Of a stretch of DNA of 64,000 nucleotides, positions 8,904 through 18,513 are shown piece by piece. Where the stretch lies: NCBI RefSeq assembly GCF_001277235.1, contig NZ_CP012266.1, forward strand, positions 3,038,001-3,102,000, in the 5' to 3' direction. Within the stretch, counting starts at the first letter, position 1. Every line of letters begins with the position of its first letter. The stretch is from Cronobacter dublinensis subsp. dublinensis LMG 23823 (GTDB lineage: Bacteria; Pseudomonadota; Gammaproteobacteria; Enterobacterales; Enterobacteriaceae). A program made the position numbers and the translations under genes. Under the pieces are notes generated by a model, which saw nothing but the letters and a program-made list of their open reading frames with translations, was not told the DNA's origin and ran no database searches.

Positions 8904-8916
8904 TTGCTTTTTAATT
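8904..8916 (-). promoter_or_regulatory. Ada box (AAT-N6-GCAA) of the ada-alkB operon
   Basis: The minus strand reads AATTAAAAAGCAA, an exact AAT-N6-GCAA match to the methylated-Ada recognition element, 66 bases upstream of the ada start codon. It overlaps the stop codon of the upstream gene apbE (8911-8913). Methylated Ada would activate ada-alkB from here. Confidence 0.85.
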
Positions 8917-9954
8917 TTCGCGCTGCTCAAGGAAGGTTTTGAACTGCGGCGACATCCAGGTCGCGAAGCCGTCGCCCTCGCGGGTGATGAAGTAGACCGC
9001 AAGCTTCTCGCGCAGCGCCACGGCCCGCGCTTTTTCCGGGCCGAGCACCATCAGGCCAGTGTCCCAGGCGTCCGCCTCCAGCGCAGTCGGCGAAATCACC
9101 GTCACCGACACCAGCTTATGCGTAATCGGCCGCCCGGTCGCCGGGTCGATGACGTGCGACAGGCGTTTGCCGTCGAGTTCGTAATAATTGCGGTAGCTGC
9201 CGGAGGTGCTGATGCCGTGGCCGTTGATATCGACCACCGCCTGCACGGCGTTTTCCTGGTCAGTCGGCTTCTGGATCGCCACGCGCCACGGGTGGCCGCC
9301 AGGGTTCATGCCGCGGCTGGCGAGCGCGCCGCCGACCGACACCAGATAACGGCTGATGCCCTCTTCTTCCATCAGGCGCGCCAGATCGTCAGCGCCGTAA
9401 CCTTCGCCCACGGTCGAGAGGTCAACAAAGAGATCGGGCAGATCTTTTTGCAGCCACTGCTGCCCGGCCCCGTTAATGACCTTAAGGTGCGACAGCCCGG
9501 TGCGCGCGCGGGCCGCGTCGATCTGCGCCCGGTCCGGGGTTTTCACCGGCTGTTTATCGGGCCCGAACCCCCAGAGATTGACGAGCGGCCCGACGGTGAT
9601 ATCCATCGCGTTGTCGGTTTTCGCGCCGACGCGCAGCGATTCCGTCACGATATCCGCCATCGCCTCGTTTACCGGCCAGGGCGCGGTGGTGCGCGCGTGA
9701 TTAAAGCGCATCAGCGCCGAGTCGTTTTTCCATGTGGACAGCAGGCGGTCGTCGGCGTCGAGCCGCGCCTGGATTTTGTCACGCAGCGTTTGCGCGCGCG
9801 CGACGTCCACGCCCGCCAGGCTGACGCGCCACGTCGTTCCCATCGTTTTGCCCTCCAGCACCAGCGCCTGCGGGGCGGATGTCGGGGCGTTGTCACATCC
9901 GGCGACGGTCAAAGCGGCGGCCAGCAGCACGGCACGGTTACCGAATAATTTCAC
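8911..9954 (-). CDS. apbE: ApbE, FAD:protein FMN transferase lipoprotein
   Basis: Periplasmic lipoprotein that attaches FMN covalently to threonine residues of target flavoproteins such as subunits of Rnf or Nqr complexes. The 347 residues begin with a lipoprotein signal ending in LTVAGC, so lipidation is predicted at about Cys20. The flavin-binding ApbE fold is visible in the TMGTTWRV segment, the LSTVGEGYGAD segment and the HVIDPATGRP motif that binds the nucleotide and Mg2+. It lies between ompC and ada, as in E. coli. Its 3' end contains the ada promoter element. Confidence 0.95.
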   Translation of the reverse strand: MKLFGNRAVLLAAALTVAGCDNAPTSAPQALVLEGKTMGTTWRVSLAGVDVARAQTLRDKIQARLDADDRLLSTWKNDSALMRFNHARTTAPWPVNEAMADIVTESLRVGAKTDNAMDITVGPLVNLWGFGPDKQPVKTPDRAQIDAARARTGLSHLKVINGAGQQWLQKDLPDLFVDLSTVGEGYGADDLARLMEEEGISRYLVSVGGALASRGMNPGGHPWRVAIQKPTDQENAVQAVVDINGHGISTSGSYRNYYELDGKRLSHVIDPATGRPITHKLVSVTVISPTALEADAWDTGLMVLGPEKARAVALREKLAVYFITREGDGFATWMSPQFKTFLEQREN

Positions 9955-10005
9955 GCGTTTCTCCTCTGTAGCGGCGGCCCAAGGTTACCTTATTTTCACC
10001 AGACA

Positions 10006-10032
10006 TAAAAAAAGGAGCCCGCAGGCTCCTTT
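10006..10032 (-). terminator. ompC rho-independent terminator
   Basis: A 9-base perfect stem (AAAGGAGCC / GGCTCCTTT, loop of 4) is followed on the minus strand by a run of T. It lies 19 bases after the ompC stop codon and before apbE. Confidence 0.9.
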
Positions 10033-10050
10033 CGCACATCCCGGGGGGGA

Positions 10051-11187
10051 TTAGAACTGGTAAACCAGGCCTACCGCTACGATGTCATCGGTACCGATGC
10101 CAGCCGCGCGGGTGAACTTGTTGTCATCCAGCAGGTTGATTTTGTAATCAACGAAGGTGGACATGTTTTTGTTGAAGTAGTAAGTCGCGCCAACGTCAAC
10201 GTATTTCAGGATGTCCTGGTCGCCGTAAGAAACGCCGGTCCCTTTGCTGGCAATGTCTTTACCGCGAGACTGCAGGTACGCCACGGACGGACGCAGGCCG
10301 AAGTCGAACTGGTACTGTGCAACCACTTCGAAGTTTTGCGCTTTGTCAGCGAAACCGTAGATGTCGCTCGGATCGCTACCATTAGAGGTACCGAAACGGG
10401 TCGCGTTGTAGGTCTGAGAGTACTGCGCCGCCAGGTAGATGTTGTTCGCATCGTATTTCAGGCCGCCGGAGTAAACTTCTGCGTGGTCGCCTTCGCCGTA
10501 AACGCCTGCGCTGTTCTGGTCAGCAGTACGTTTAGAAGAAGCCATCGCACCGCCGACGCTGAAGCCTTCGCCCAGATCGTAGGTCAGAGACATGCCGTAG
10601 CCGTCGCCGTTCTGTTTCAGCAGGCTGCGACCGCCGGTAGCGTCGTTCTCGCCAGATACGCTGCCGTTTTTACCCTGGTACTGCAGAGCGAAGTTCAGGC
10701 CGTCAACCAGACCGAAGAAGTCGGTGTTGCGGTAAGTCGCGATGCCGTTACCACGAGACTGCAGGAAGTTGTCCGCACCGTAGGTGTCGCCGCCGAATTC
10801 CGGCAGAACGTCGGTCCAGGAGGTCACATCATAGATAACGCCGTAGTTACGACCGTAGTCGAAAGAACCTGCGTCGCCGAATTTCAGACCTGCGAACGCC
10901 ACACGGGTCCAGGACTGGTTGTCGCTTTCAGAGGTGTTGCCCTGGATCTGGTATTCCCACTGGCCGTAACCGGTGATCTGATCGTTTACCTGGGTTTCGC
11001 CTTTGAAGCCGATACGCATGTAGGTCTGATCGCCATCATTGCTGTTGTCGTCAGAGAAGTAGTGCTCAGCGTCAACTTTACCGAACAGATCTAATTTATT
11101 GCCGTCTTTATTATAGATTTCTGCCGCGTTTACGCTGCCTGCAACCAGCAGCGCCGGTACCAGCAGGGAGAGAACTTTAACTTTCAT
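10051..11187 (-). CDS. ompC: OmpC, outer-membrane general porin
   Basis: Trimeric 16-strand beta-barrel porin for small hydrophilic solutes. The 378-residue precursor starts with a 21-residue signal peptide (ending in SVNA, mature protein from AEIYNKDGN) and ends with the outer-membrane sorting signal VGLVYQF, terminal phenylalanine included. The constriction loop L3 contains the porin PEFGGDTYG motif. The upstream leader matches E. coli ompC closely (AACAGAGGGTTAAT before the start), and micF is divergent upstream. These points favour ompC over ompF or phoE. The gene ends at its own terminator. Confidence 0.95.
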   Translation of the reverse strand: MKVKVLSLLVPALLVAGSVNAAEIYNKDGNKLDLFGKVDAEHYFSDDNSNDGDQTYMRIGFKGETQVNDQITGYGQWEYQIQGNTSESDNQSWTRVAFAGLKFGDAGSFDYGRNYGVIYDVTSWTDVLPEFGGDTYGADNFLQSRGNGIATYRNTDFFGLVDGLNFALQYQGKNGSVSGENDATGGRSLLKQNGDGYGMSLTYDLGEGFSVGGAMASSKRTADQNSAGVYGEGDHAEVYSGGLKYDANNIYLAAQYSQTYNATRFGTSNGSDPSDIYGFADKAQNFEVVAQYQFDFGLRPSVAYLQSRGKDIASKGTGVSYGDQDILKYVDVGATYYFNKNMSTFVDYKINLLDDNKFTRAAGIGTDDIVAVGLVYQF

Positions 11188-11299
11188 TATATTAACCCTC
11201 TGTTATATGCCTTTATATACTTATTATTGCCACTGCTCACTAATTCTCTGAACTAGTGGGCGAATCCATTGTCCGAAACCGGAGCCGAATAATCCAACA

Positions 11300-11356
11300 G
11301 GAATATGATACGAAAACTTTTTAGGTGTTTCATAATGCCTACAAAATGTAACAATG
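11300..11356 (-). promoter_or_regulatory. ompC promoter region with OmpR-type sites
   Basis: The minus strand contains TTACATTTTG and ATGAAACACCTAAAAAGTTT followed by CGTATCATATTC and TGTTGGATTATTC. These follow the same order and spacing as the OmpR-binding sites and promoter of E. coli ompC. Exact site borders were not resolved. Confidence 0.65.
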
Positions 11357-11519
11357 TATTAATATGACGGAACTTTTTTCCGCACTAATCGCTAAATATA
11401 TTCGCACAAATTATCAAGAAACCAGATATAGTCATTAAAAATCAACACGATAACCATTAGGATTTGTTACCGCACTGAATGCCAAAACCCAATGAGAAGA
11501 GTCCACTAGAATTACTCCC

Positions 11520-11614
11520 GCTATCATCATTAACTTTATTTATTACCGTCATTCATATCTGAATGTTCGTTTTACCCCTAATTACCGCCGGATGCTCGCA
11601 TCCGGCATTTTTTT
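11520..11614 (+). ncRNA. micF: MicF antisense RNA
   Basis: The plus strand, divergent from ompC, begins GCTATCATCATTAACTTTAT. This 5' segment is the same as in E. coli MicF and pairs with the ompF translation start. It continues with a CATTCATATCTGAATG stem and ends in the terminator GCCGGATG-CTCG-CATCCGGC followed by seven T. At 95 bases it is almost the E. coli length (93). It represses ompF translation; its promoter would share the OmpR region with ompC. ompF itself is not in the window. Confidence 0.93.
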
Positions 11615-12009
11615 GCCTGAAATTTCAGGTTCAACTATTTCCGGGTAAATTAAAGTAAAGTTAACGACTATTAAATAATCATATTGCCGTTATTTTGTTC
11701 GTCTGCGAATAAAAAAGGCGATAATCCCCGCCGGGTTTTCCGGGCGCGGGCCCCCTTTCACACCCGCTGCGCCGCAGTTTCAGAGCGTTCTCACCATCTG
11801 GTAAATCATACGTTTCGCTTTATACTTCATTGTTTGCGATACTGTTAAAAGAAGACAGGTGTCGTCCCGACAAGCCCTGTGCTACGGGCGTTGCGCTTTC
11901 GTTCGCCGCGACGCCGCAGGACGAGAAGGCTAAAAAATGGATAGCTGCCGCCGGCGCAGCACGGTTCTTTTTTCTTTACACGGCGCAGGCCGGTGGATTA
12001 CGCACAATA
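11615..12009 (+). other. Non-coding upstream region of rcsD
   Basis: About 395 bases between micF and rcsD. A/T-rich sequence near 11640-11720 could hold the rcsD promoter. A GC-rich imperfect hairpin lies near 11727-11750. The rcsD reading frame is open back to 11830, but that stretch lacks similarity to RcsD and I treat it as leader. Confidence 0.5.
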
Positions 12010-14682
12010 ATGAGTCAGCCAGACGCAATGATCCCCAATAAATTTTCCCTTATGCCGGGCAGTATTACCCGTTTCTTCTTATTACTGATTGTGGTGCTTC
12101 TGGTGACGATGGGCGTGATGGTCCAGAGCGCCGTTAACGCCTGGTTGAAAGACAAAAGCTATCAGATAGTCGACATCACCCACGCGCTGCATAAACGCGT
12201 AGACACCTACCGTTACGCCACCTGGCAGATTTATGACAACATCGGCGCGAGCGCTGCCGGTCAGAGCGGCGAAGGGCTACAGGAGACGCGCCTGCGTCAG
12301 GATGTCTATTACCTTGAAAAACCGCACCGCAAAACCGAAGCGCTGATTTTCGGCTCGCACGACAGCTCCACGCTCGATATGACGCAGCGGATCTCAAGCT
12401 ATCTCGATACGCTGTGGGGGGCCGAGAGCGCGCCCTGGTCGATGTATTATCTGAACGGCCAGGATAACAGCATGATCCTTATCTCGACGCTGCCGCTCAA
12501 AGATCTCTCCTCCGGCTTTAAAGAAAATTCGATTAACGCGATTGCCGATTCGCGCCGCGCCGAAATGCTCCAGCAGGCGAACGCCCTGGACGAGCGCGAA
12601 AGTTTCTCGCCGCTGCGCAAGCTCCCCTGGCAGAACGGCCACTATTTCACGCTGCGCACCACCTTTAACCAGCCGGGCCATCTCGCGACGGTCGTGGCGT
12701 TCGATATTCCGATTAACGATCTTATCCCGCCGGGAATGCCGCTGGAGAGCTTCCGCCTGGAGCCCGACAGCAGTCAGAGCGCGCTCACGGGTCAGGAAAA
12801 AGAAGACCCGGACAGCGTTAATATTAATTTCAACAGCACGCGCATTGAGATCTCCTCGGCGCTGACCAGCACCCAGCTGCGGCTTATCTGGGAAGTGCCG
12901 TTCGGGACGCTGCTGATGGAGACGCTGCAAAACATACTCCTGCCGCTGCTGCTGAATATCGGCCTGCTGGCGCTGGCGCTGTTTGGCTATACCACGTTCC
13001 GTCACCAGCCGAGCCGCCCGGTGGAGACCGCGACCAGCAACGTCAATAGCGCCGAGCTGCAAATGCTGCGCGCGCTCAATGATGAGATCCTGAGCGTCCT
13101 GCCGCTGGGCCTGCTGGTGCATGACCAGGAATCCAGCCGCACGATCATGAGCAATAAAATCGCCGATCACCTGCTGCCGCACCTGAATCTGCAAAACATC
13201 ACCTCGATGGCGGACCAGCATCAGGGCATTATTCAGGCGACGGTCAATAACGAGCTCTACGAGATCCGGCTTTTCAGAAGCCAGGTCGTGCCGCGCACCC
13301 AGATTTTCATTATTCGCGATCAGGACCGCGAAATTCTGGTGAACAAAAAGCTCAAGCAGGCGCAGCGCCTGTATGAGAAAAACCAGCAGGGGCGCTCCGT
13401 ATTTATGCAGAATATCGGCGCGGCGCTGAAAGACCCGACGCAACAGCTCGCCCGACAGGCGGCGGTGATTGACGCGCCGGAAAGCCAGGTGCTGGCCGAA
13501 CAGGCCGAACGCATCGCCCGTCTGGTCGATGAAATTCAGCTGGTGAATCAGCTGGAAGCCGACTTCTGGCGCCCGACGCCGACCGATTTCACCATTCAGG
13601 AACTGATTGACGAAGTAGTGCCGGAAGTGCTGCCGGTTATCAAGCGAAAAGGCCTGCAACTGCTTATCAACAACCAGCTTGCCGCCAATGAAGAGCGCCA
13701 CGGCGACCGCGAGGCGCTGCGCAAAGTCCTGCTGATGCTGCTGCACTATTCCGTGACGACAACGCAGATTGGTAAAATTACGCTGGAGATCATGGCCGAA
13801 GAAGGCGCGCGCGAGCGTCTGCTGTTCCGCGTGCTTGATACCGGCGAAGGCATCAGTAACAGCGAAATCGACAATCTGCATTTCCCGTTCCTTAACGACA
13901 CCTCAACCGATCAGTTCGGCAAGGCCAATGGCCTCACCTTCTATCTGTGCAACCAGCTGGCGCGCCGCCTCGGCGGGCATCTGAATATCAAAGCCCGCAA
14001 AGAGCTTGGCACGCGCTATTCGCTGCATGTGACGATGCCGGTTGAGCCGATGGAAACCGAAGAGAGCGACGAGCGCCTGCTGGATGACGTTATCGCGATG
14101 ATCGATATTACGTCTAACGAGGTGCGTAACGTGGTGGTGCGTCAGCTTGAACAGTGGGGCGCGTCCTGCATCACGCAGGATGAGAGATTATCGAGTCAAG
14201 AGTTTGATATATTTTTAACGGATAATCCGTCTAATCTTACTGCCAACGGCCTGCTTTTAAGCGATGATGAGGCCGGCGTACGACGCATCGGACCGGGACA
14301 GCTGCGCGTCAACTTTAATATTAGTCACGCCATGCAGGAAGCAGTGCTACAACTAATTGAAGAGCAACTGGCGCAGGAAGATATTCCTGAATCTCCAATG
14401 GGCGGCGATGAAAATGCGCAGCTTCATGCCAGCGGCTATTATGCGCTGTTCGTCGATACGGTACCGGATGATGTTCAGAGATTGTATACTGAATCGTCCG
14501 CCGGCGATTTCGCTGCGCTGGCGCAGACGGCGCACCGCCTGAAGGGCGTGTTCGCTATGCTGAATCTGGTTCCCGGCAAACAGTTATGTGAAACACTGGA
14601 GCATCTTATTCGCGAGAAGGATGCCACAGCCATAGAAAAATATATCAGCGACATTGACGTTTACGTCAAGAGCCTGCTGTAG
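12010..14682 (+). CDS. rcsD: RcsD, phosphotransfer intermediate of the Rcs phosphorelay
   Basis: Inner-membrane protein that moves phosphate from RcsC to RcsB during envelope stress. The start at 12010 gives 890 residues, exactly the E. coli length, beginning MSQPDAM; an upstream in-frame start at 11830 adds 60 dissimilar residues. Two membrane segments (about residues 20-40 and 305-325) enclose a periplasmic domain. A degenerate histidine-kinase region follows, without the usual phosphorylated histidine. Next is an ABL domain, and a C-terminal HPt domain with the phosphoacceptor histidine near residue 842 (AQTAHRLKGVF). rcsB follows after 16 bases. Confidence 0.97.
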   Translation: MSQPDAMIPNKFSLMPGSITRFFLLLIVVLLVTMGVMVQSAVNAWLKDKSYQIVDITHALHKRVDTYRYATWQIYDNIGASAAGQSGEGLQETRLRQDVYYLEKPHRKTEALIFGSHDSSTLDMTQRISSYLDTLWGAESAPWSMYYLNGQDNSMILISTLPLKDLSSGFKENSINAIADSRRAEMLQQANALDERESFSPLRKLPWQNGHYFTLRTTFNQPGHLATVVAFDIPINDLIPPGMPLESFRLEPDSSQSALTGQEKEDPDSVNINFNSTRIEISSALTSTQLRLIWEVPFGTLLMETLQNILLPLLLNIGLLALALFGYTTFRHQPSRPVETATSNVNSAELQMLRALNDEILSVLPLGLLVHDQESSRTIMSNKIADHLLPHLNLQNITSMADQHQGIIQATVNNELYEIRLFRSQVVPRTQIFIIRDQDREILVNKKLKQAQRLYEKNQQGRSVFMQNIGAALKDPTQQLARQAAVIDAPESQVLAEQAERIARLVDEIQLVNQLEADFWRPTPTDFTIQELIDEVVPEVLPVIKRKGLQLLINNQLAANEERHGDREALRKVLLMLLHYSVTTTQIGKITLEIMAEEGARERLLFRVLDTGEGISNSEIDNLHFPFLNDTSTDQFGKANGLTFYLCNQLARRLGGHLNIKARKELGTRYSLHVTMPVEPMETEESDERLLDDVIAMIDITSNEVRNVVVRQLEQWGASCITQDERLSSQEFDIFLTDNPSNLTANGLLLSDDEAGVRRIGPGQLRVNFNISHAMQEAVLQLIEEQLAQEDIPESPMGGDENAQLHASGYYALFVDTVPDDVQRLYTESSAGDFAALAQTAHRLKGVFAMLNLVPGKQLCETLEHLIREKDATAIEKYISDIDVYVKSLL

Positions 14683-14698
14683 CAAGGTAGCCTAATAC

Positions 14699-15349
14699 AT
14701 GAACAATATGAACGTAATTATTGCCGATGACCATCCGATTGTTCTGTTCGGCATTCGCAAATCTCTTGAACAAATCGAGTGGGTGAATGTTGTCGGTGAG
14801 TTCGAAGATTCCACAGCATTAATTAACAATCTGCCGAAGTTAGACGCGCACGTACTTATCACCGACCTCTCCATGCCGGGCGATAAATACGGCGACGGCA
14901 TTACGCTTATTAAATACATTAAGCGTCATTTCCCGACCTTATCTATTATCGTGCTGACCATGAACAACAACCCGGCTATTCTGAGCGCCGTGTTGGATCT
15001 CGATATCGAAGGGATTGTTCTCAAGCAAGGCGCGCCGACCGACCTGCCGAAAGCGCTGGCTGCGCTGCAAAAAGGCAAGAAATTTACCCCGGAAAGCGTC
15101 TCCCGTCTGCTGGAGAAAATCAGCGCCGGCGGCTATGGCGATAAACGCCTGTCACCGAAAGAGAGCGAAGTGCTGCGCCTGTTCGCAGAAGGTTTCCTGG
15201 TGACCGAAATCGCCAAGAAACTGAACCGCAGCATCAAGACCATCAGTAGCCAGAAGAAATCGGCGATGATGAAGCTCGGCGTAGATAACGATATCGCGCT
15301 GCTGAACTACCTCTCCTCCGTCAGCCTGACGCCGGCGGATAAAGAGTAA
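14699..15349 (+). CDS. rcsB: RcsB, response regulator of the Rcs phosphorelay
   Basis: NarL/FixJ-type transcription factor controlling capsule, motility, division and envelope-stress genes, alone or with RcsA. The 216 residues equal the E. coli protein. The receiver domain has Asp10/Asp11 and phosphoacceptor Asp56 (ITDLSMP). The LuxR-type helix-turn-helix is near the C-terminus (VTEIAKKLNRSIKTISSQK). It is 16 bases downstream of rcsD and convergent with rcsC. It ends at a strong hairpin. Confidence 0.98.
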   Translation: MNNMNVIIADDHPIVLFGIRKSLEQIEWVNVVGEFEDSTALINNLPKLDAHVLITDLSMPGDKYGDGITLIKYIKRHFPTLSIIVLTMNNNPAILSAVLDLDIEGIVLKQGAPTDLPKALAALQKGKKFTPESVSRLLEKISAGGYGDKRLSPKESEVLRLFAEGFLVTEIAKKLNRSIKTISSQKKSAMMKLGVDNDIALLNYLSSVSLTPADKE

Positions 15350-15356
15350 CGCCTTC

Positions 15357-15390
15357 GTCCCTGCCCTCGCGGCAGGGACATCTCGCTTTT
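15357..15390 (+). terminator. rcsB terminator
   Basis: A 9-base perfect stem (GTCCCTGCC / GGCAGGGAC, loop CTCGC) starts 8 bases after the rcsB stop codon and is followed by a short T-run (CTTTT) about ten bases later. Confidence 0.7.
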
Positions 15391-15504
15391 CCCCACCCGT
15401 TTTTCCCACAACCGATTACCGCCGCTTACCAGTCACCGTTTCGTGTTGCTTATCAATGTTGCCCTTGCGTCTGCAAGCGCACCGCCACGGGTGACGATGC
15501 GCCC

Positions 15505-18357
15505 TCATGACACGCGCGCTTTGCGCACCCGGTCGGCATACACCGCCAGGGTCTGTTTCAGCACATCAAGCGTCACCGGTTTGGAGAGACAGCTGTCCAT
15601 CCCCGACTCAAGACAGCGCTGCTTCTCTTCGGCGAGCGCGTTGGCGGTCACGCCTACGACCGGCAGCGTCAGGCCCAGCTGGCGAATGCGCTGCGTCAGG
15701 CGGTAACCGTCCATGTTCGGCATGTTGACGTCGCTTAACACGATATCGATATGGTTTTTGCTGAGCACATTGAGCGCATCCACGCCGTCATTGGCGGTGC
15801 GGCACTGATAGCCCAGCGTACCGAGCTGATCGGCAAGCAGGCGACGGTTAATCGGATGGTCATCCACCACCAGAATCATCATATCCTCGTTCTGTTCGGC
15901 GCTGGTTGACGCAGCCGGGAGCGTCGGTTCGCTGCCCGGCACTTCTACATTGATACTGTGAATACGGCCAAGCAGCGTCAGCAGTTCATGGGGTGCTGCG
16001 ACACTATGCATCCAGACGCCAGGGCTGCGCTCCACCGGCATACCGATATGGCGGCGGCAGAAGAGGATCGCCGCCCTGCCCTGCCACGCGACGCAGTTTT
16101 CGTCGTCGGTTATCAAAATATCGTCTTTGTCCGGCGTTTCACCGTGGTGATTCTGCACGCGAATATTGTTGCGCGTCAGCATCCCTTGCAGGTATTCGCA
16201 CAGTGAGGCGTTACGTACCGCCAGCCAGAAGCGTTTATTGGAAAGCCCGTCCACGTTCGCCTTCGGTGGCAGCTGCGCCTGCCACTGCGGAATACGGATA
16301 GTAAACTGGCTGCCCATGCCCGGCTCGGTATCTACCGAAATATCGCCGTCCATCATGTTGATCAGTTTTTCGCAAATCGCGAGGCCAAGCCCGGTGCCCT
16401 GGAAGTTGCGCTGCACGCCGGTGCCGACCTGGAAGAACGGATCAAACAGCCGCACCACTTCTTTTGCCGGAATGCCGACGCCGGTGTCGCGCACGCGGAA
16501 ACAGAGATAATCGCCCTGAGTGCCGACATGCAAAATGATGCAGCCGATATCGGTAAACTTAATGGCGTTGCTAAGGAGGTTGGAAATGACCTGCTGCAGA
16601 CGCATCGGGTCGCCCAGCAGCGTCATCGGCACGTCAGGCTCGATAAAGCAGTAAAGCCCGAGCTGTTTGCGCACGACCAGCGGCTGGTAGTTGGCGGTGA
16701 TGTGGCTCATTACCTCGCGCGGCGAGAACTCGCGCGGTTCGATTTTCAGCTGCTCTGATTCGATTTTCGAGAAATCGAGGATGTCGCTGATGATTTTCAG
16801 CAGCAGGCTTGAGGAGTTATGCATCGCCGTCACGAGCCTGTCGACGCCTTTCGGCAGCTCCTGGGTCTGGAGCAGATCGAGGTTGCCGATAATGCCGTAT
16901 AGCGGCGTGCGCAGCTCATGGCTGACGGTCGCGAGGAACATTGATTTCGACTGGCTCGCCTGCTCGGCCGCCTGGGCCATCTCCTGCAACGACTCTTCCA
17001 TTTTCACACGCGCCGAAACATCCACCAGCACGCAGATCGCCACGTTTTCATTGCGATAGCGCGAGTGCACGAAGCTGATTTGCAGGTTGGTATTGTTGCT
17101 GGTGAGCACGTCGACGAAGTTCACCTGCTGGCCGCAGATGATCTGCGTCAGCCGCTGACGGTCTTCGTGCGTCAGCATATTCAGATAATTATGCGCAAGC
17201 TCGTTGGAAATAATATTGGTGCCGTCCTGGGTGCGCAGAATACAGATCCCGACCGGCGCCGACGCGACGATTTTCCGGTTGAACTGCTCATGCTCTTCAA
17301 GACGCTGGGCGTCGTTTTCCGCCGGAATGAAAATACGGCGCTCATACATGCGCGCCAGCGTAAACAGGACAATCCCCACCAGCACGTTCAGCAGCACGGC
17401 GTTAAGGATAAGCATCCGGATACGTTCCAGCACCAGATCGACCGGCACGGAATAGACGATGCTTAATGACGACGGCGGCAGGCTCTTTTTCAGGATGAGT
17501 TGTTTAAAGCCCGACGTATAGCCAAACCACGCACGCTCCTGCTCCCATTCGCCGTCGCGCTCAATCCGCGTCTCCGGGCCGGTCAGCGCAAACAGCGGAC
17601 GGTCGTTTTCATCAAGGATGGTCACGCCCATCGGCATGCTGCCGGGCGTGAAGAAGTTTTCGATGCGGATGGTCTGCTCGATGCCAAGCAGCCCCTGCAG
17701 GCGGTTCGCGAGGTAGACTGGCGTCAGGGAATAGAAGTTGCCGACGCCGGGGCGCTGCCCCTGCGCGACCCAGAACAGGCTGTTGCCGCGTTCGTCCTGC
17801 GGCGCGTTGCGGTATTTCATGATGCGCTCATGCAGCGCCTCAAGCGTTTTATCACGCTCCAGCGGGATCTCCCGCAGGCCAAAATCCGCCATGCAGAGAT
17901 TATCGGAGCCAATCAGAAACACGCGGTTTAAATCGTAGGCGGCGGAGAAGTTGTCGTGCCAGTAGCGCAAAAACCAGGAGAGCGACTGCAGCGAGCCGCG
18001 CCAGCTCGTGCCGAGCGTATTACAGTCAGAGTCGGTAAACAGCGGCACGAACGACGGCGAGTTGAGCGGGTCATTCTGCCCGCGCCCGTTTTTCAGCAGC
18101 GCGTCGATATTATCCAGACGGTTTTCCGCCACATACTTCAGCTCTTTCATGACGTCAGAGGTGCGCTGAATATAGCGCTGCGCCTGATCGTAGCTCAGGT
18201 TGAATTCCTGACGAATTTCCGACTCTTTTACGTGCAGCGCGTTAACGATGTAAAACACCGAAAACAGGGCGACAAGCAGCCAGAGCAGCAGCGCCAGCGC
18301 CCGGAAAAGATAACGCGACACTTTAAGCGTCGAGCGGAAAGAGACGAAGTATTTCAA
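15505..18357 (-). CDS. rcsC: RcsC, hybrid sensor histidine kinase of the Rcs phosphorelay
   Basis: Inner-membrane kinase that starts the Rcs relay. About 950 residues. Order: a membrane segment near residues 20-40, periplasmic domain, second membrane segment near 315-335, PAS-like linker, kinase core with the H-box SHELRTPLYG, ATP-binding G-boxes (DTGVGIP, GTGLGLAICEKL), an ABL domain, and a C-terminal receiver with the phosphorylated Asp in VLSDVNMPNMDG. I place the start at a TTG (18357) because the E. coli N-terminus MKYLASFRTTLK aligns with LKYFVSFRSTLK there. An ATG at 18438 would add 27 unrelated residues. It is convergent with rcsDB. Confidence 0.93.
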   Translation of the reverse strand: MKYFVSFRSTLKVSRYLFRALALLLWLLVALFSVFYIVNALHVKESEIRQEFNLSYDQAQRYIQRTSDVMKELKYVAENRLDNIDALLKNGRGQNDPLNSPSFVPLFTDSDCNTLGTSWRGSLQSLSWFLRYWHDNFSAAYDLNRVFLIGSDNLCMADFGLREIPLERDKTLEALHERIMKYRNAPQDERGNSLFWVAQGQRPGVGNFYSLTPVYLANRLQGLLGIEQTIRIENFFTPGSMPMGVTILDENDRPLFALTGPETRIERDGEWEQERAWFGYTSGFKQLILKKSLPPSSLSIVYSVPVDLVLERIRMLILNAVLLNVLVGIVLFTLARMYERRIFIPAENDAQRLEEHEQFNRKIVASAPVGICILRTQDGTNIISNELAHNYLNMLTHEDRQRLTQIICGQQVNFVDVLTSNNTNLQISFVHSRYRNENVAICVLVDVSARVKMEESLQEMAQAAEQASQSKSMFLATVSHELRTPLYGIIGNLDLLQTQELPKGVDRLVTAMHNSSSLLLKIISDILDFSKIESEQLKIEPREFSPREVMSHITANYQPLVVRKQLGLYCFIEPDVPMTLLGDPMRLQQVISNLLSNAIKFTDIGCIILHVGTQGDYLCFRVRDTGVGIPAKEVVRLFDPFFQVGTGVQRNFQGTGLGLAICEKLINMMDGDISVDTEPGMGSQFTIRIPQWQAQLPPKANVDGLSNKRFWLAVRNASLCEYLQGMLTRNNIRVQNHHGETPDKDDILITDDENCVAWQGRAAILFCRRHIGMPVERSPGVWMHSVAAPHELLTLLGRIHSINVEVPGSEPTLPAASTSAEQNEDMMILVVDDHPINRRLLADQLGTLGYQCRTANDGVDALNVLSKNHIDIVLSDVNMPNMDGYRLTQRIRQLGLTLPVVGVTANALAEEKQRCLESGMDSCLSKPVTLDVLKQTLAVYADRVRKARVS

Positions 18358-18482
18358 AGGGGCACCAGCTAGCCGTGAGGTAAGAAAAAGGAATGCCGTT
18401 AAGGTAGCCGCAAAACCCTTGTGCCGCAACGGCAACAACGTTATCCGGCGATATTCAGAGCAGCCTGGCGCGTTGCGCGCCG

Positions 18483-18513
18483 AAAAAAGAAAGGGCCGGT
18501 AAAACCGGCCCTT
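18483..18513 (-). terminator. gyrA rho-independent terminator
   Basis: A 10-base perfect stem (AAGGGCCGGT / ACCGGCCCTT, 3-base loop) followed on the minus strand by TCTTTTTTCG, 35 bases after the gyrA stop codon. Confidence 0.88.

Noticed and set aside
11830..12009. 60-codon N-terminal extension of RcsD
   Set aside because: Unlike RcsD; the start at 12010 gives exactly the known length and N-terminus.
12394..13881. 495-codon minus-strand open frame opposite rcsD
   Set aside because: Antisense shadow of rcsD, whose product is clear and full length.
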